NCBI GenBank assembly: GCA_008501785.1
Contig: QQUD01001044.1
Coordinates: 1-5,228, forward strand
Reading direction: 5' to 3'
Source: Chloroflexota bacterium
Lineage (GTDB): Bacteria; Chloroflexota; Anaerolineae; Promineifilales; Promineifilaceae
DNA length: 5,228 nt
Within the stretch, counting starts at the first letter, position 1, and each line of letters starts with the position of its first letter. Under the pieces are notes generated by a model that made no database searches, was not told the origin of the DNA, and was given only the letters and a program-made list of their open reading frames with translations. Below, piece by piece: positions 4,549 through 5,228 of the stretch. Position numbers and translations under genes: made by a program.

Positions 4549-5228
4549 TCACACCTGATCTTTGATCAGATTTTCTAGGGGTTGAGTTTGTCCGGCTTGC
4601 TGATAAGTGGTAAACATGTCGAAGCTCATCTGCTCGCGCAAAACGGCCGTTAACTGCTGATAATCTGCCTCACTGCCTGCCTGACGCGGCGCACCGACTT
4701 CTGTACGCAGCAGATCGGCTTTCGCCAATAGTTGGACTGCCAGTGGGGCATTTCCGACACCCTGTTCGATACCAGCCAGCACCTCTAAACATTCTGCCAC
4801 ACTGTCCTGGCTCTCAATTTCACGGCACAACCGGACGCCTTCCATGATGTGATGCCGTGCCTGAGTCAGTGATCCCTGTCTTAATAAAGCTAAGGCCAGA
4901 TTGATCGAGACATAAGCAATACCCCATTTCAACTGTAACTGCCGAAAGAGTGCCAGACTTTCTATGCTGACCTGCTGCGCATAGGCATAATCTCCCTGAT
5001 CGATGGCTGCGGCCCCCAAATTTTGCAGCGTTTGCGCCAGACCAATTTGATCTCCCGTTTCCCGCTGAATGGTCAGTCCCTCATGGTACATGTCGATTGC
5101 TTCCGAGAGTTTTCCTTGTGCCTGGAGCACAACCGCCACGCTGTTAATCGCCAGACCTATCTCCTTAGGCCCGCCAAACTGCCGCTGCAATGCCAAACTT
5201 TGACTCAATAGATCAACAGCTTTTTCAT
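4549..5228 (-). CDS. C-terminal TPR region of a large signalling/regulatory protein (partial, N-terminus outside window)
   Basis: The frame is open to the right edge and stops with TGA at 4549-4551, giving 226 residues. The first seven codons (EKAVDLL) continue a TPR helix, so the TTG at 5206-5208 is an internal leucine and the gene starts outside the window. Four kinesin-light-chain-like repeats of about 40 residues follow: GLAINSVAVVLQAQGKLSEA, GLAQTLQNLGAAAIDQGDYA, GIAYVSINLALALLRQGSLT and SVAECLEVLAGIEQGVGNAP. After these comes AVQLLAKADLLRTEVGAPRQ and a short helical tail. This ending is typical of the C-terminus of bacterial NB-ARC/AAA-type ATPase-TPR regulators and of some LuxR/AfsR-like or adenylate-cyclase-TPR proteins. 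The N-terminal effector domain cannot be known. The TPR part would mediate protein-protein contacts or signal sensing. One palindrome copy lies at 4642-4651. Confidence 0.88.
   Translation of the reverse strand, partial: EKAVDLLSQSLALQRQFGGPKEIGLAINSVAVVLQAQGKLSEAIDMYHEGLTIQRETGDQIGLAQTLQNLGAAAIDQGDYAYAQQVSIESLALFRQLQLKWGIAYVSINLALALLRQGSLTQARHHIMEGVRLCREIESQDSVAECLEVLAGIEQGVGNAPLAVQLLAKADLLRTEVGAPRQAGSEADYQQLTAVLREQMSFDMFTTYQQAGQTQPLENLIKDQV
4642..4651. repeat. Iterated palindrome copy 9 (AACGGCCGTT)
   Basis: Full 10-bp palindrome in the C-terminal coding part of the TPR protein, read as Thr-Ala-Val. The dyad does not extend beyond 10 bp. Confidence 0.85.

Noticed and set aside
5206..5208. 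TTG as a start codon for the TPR protein
   Set aside because: The frame continues open to the window edge with residues that complete a TPR helix, so it is an internal leucine codon.
1..5228. CRISPR array, mobile element, defence system or RNA gene
   Set aside because: No spacer-repeat pattern, transposase or integrase motif, tRNA fold or rRNA signature was seen on either strand.

Overview
This window holds ordinary bacterial accessory genes, with a striking layer of short repeated DNA on top of them. Base composition is mixed, at roughly half G+C by eye. The gene families seen are a histidine kinase, a Tat-type metallophosphoesterase, a CocE/NonD hydrolase, a VOC protein, a GNAT acetyltransferase and the tail of a TPR signalling protein. 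Together they would fit a large-genome, environmental, possibly filamentous bacterium. I lean towards Chloroflexota, with Cyanobacteria as an alternative. That assignment is inference: nothing here is a phylogenetic marker, and the cyanobacterial palindrome HIP1 (GCGATCGC) was not found.

Layout from left to right. (1) 1-169 on the plus strand is the last 55 codons of a sensor histidine kinase, cut by the window edge. (2) 147-1001 on the minus strand is a YkuE/YaeI-like metallophosphoesterase with a twin-arginine signal. It is convergent with the kinase and the two stop regions overlap by 23 bp. (3) 1131-1277 on the plus strand is a probable 48-residue single-pass membrane protein behind a TTGACA promoter. 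(4) 1320-3353 on the minus strand is a 677-residue CocE/NonD-type serine hydrolase with a complete Ser-Asp-His triad and a good Shine-Dalgarno. (5) 3354-3493 is an intergenic stretch packed with two triplet heptanucleotide arrays and a palindrome. (6) 3494-3997 and 3981-4364 on the minus strand are an overlapping pair, a GNAT acetyltransferase and the VOC protein upstream of it, probably one operon. (7) 4365-4548 is a regulatory-looking gap dominated by a 35-bp near-perfect inverted repeat. (8) 4549-5228 on the minus strand is the C-terminal part of a TPR protein running off the right edge.

The genes do not form an obvious pathway. Only the VOC-GNAT pair is tightly coupled; the others look like independent units. 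I see no CRISPR array, transposon, integrase, tRNA or rRNA, and no defence system.

The signal most worth attention is at DNA level. The palindrome ACGGCCGT occurs nine times in 5.2 kb, against about 0.08 expected by chance. Eight copies are inside genes, read in all three codon phases, and one is intergenic. It behaves like a highly iterated palindrome analogous to, but different in sequence from, cyanobacterial HIP1. It co-occurs with heptanucleotide tandem repeats and with a hairpin that shares the GGTGCAA word of one array.
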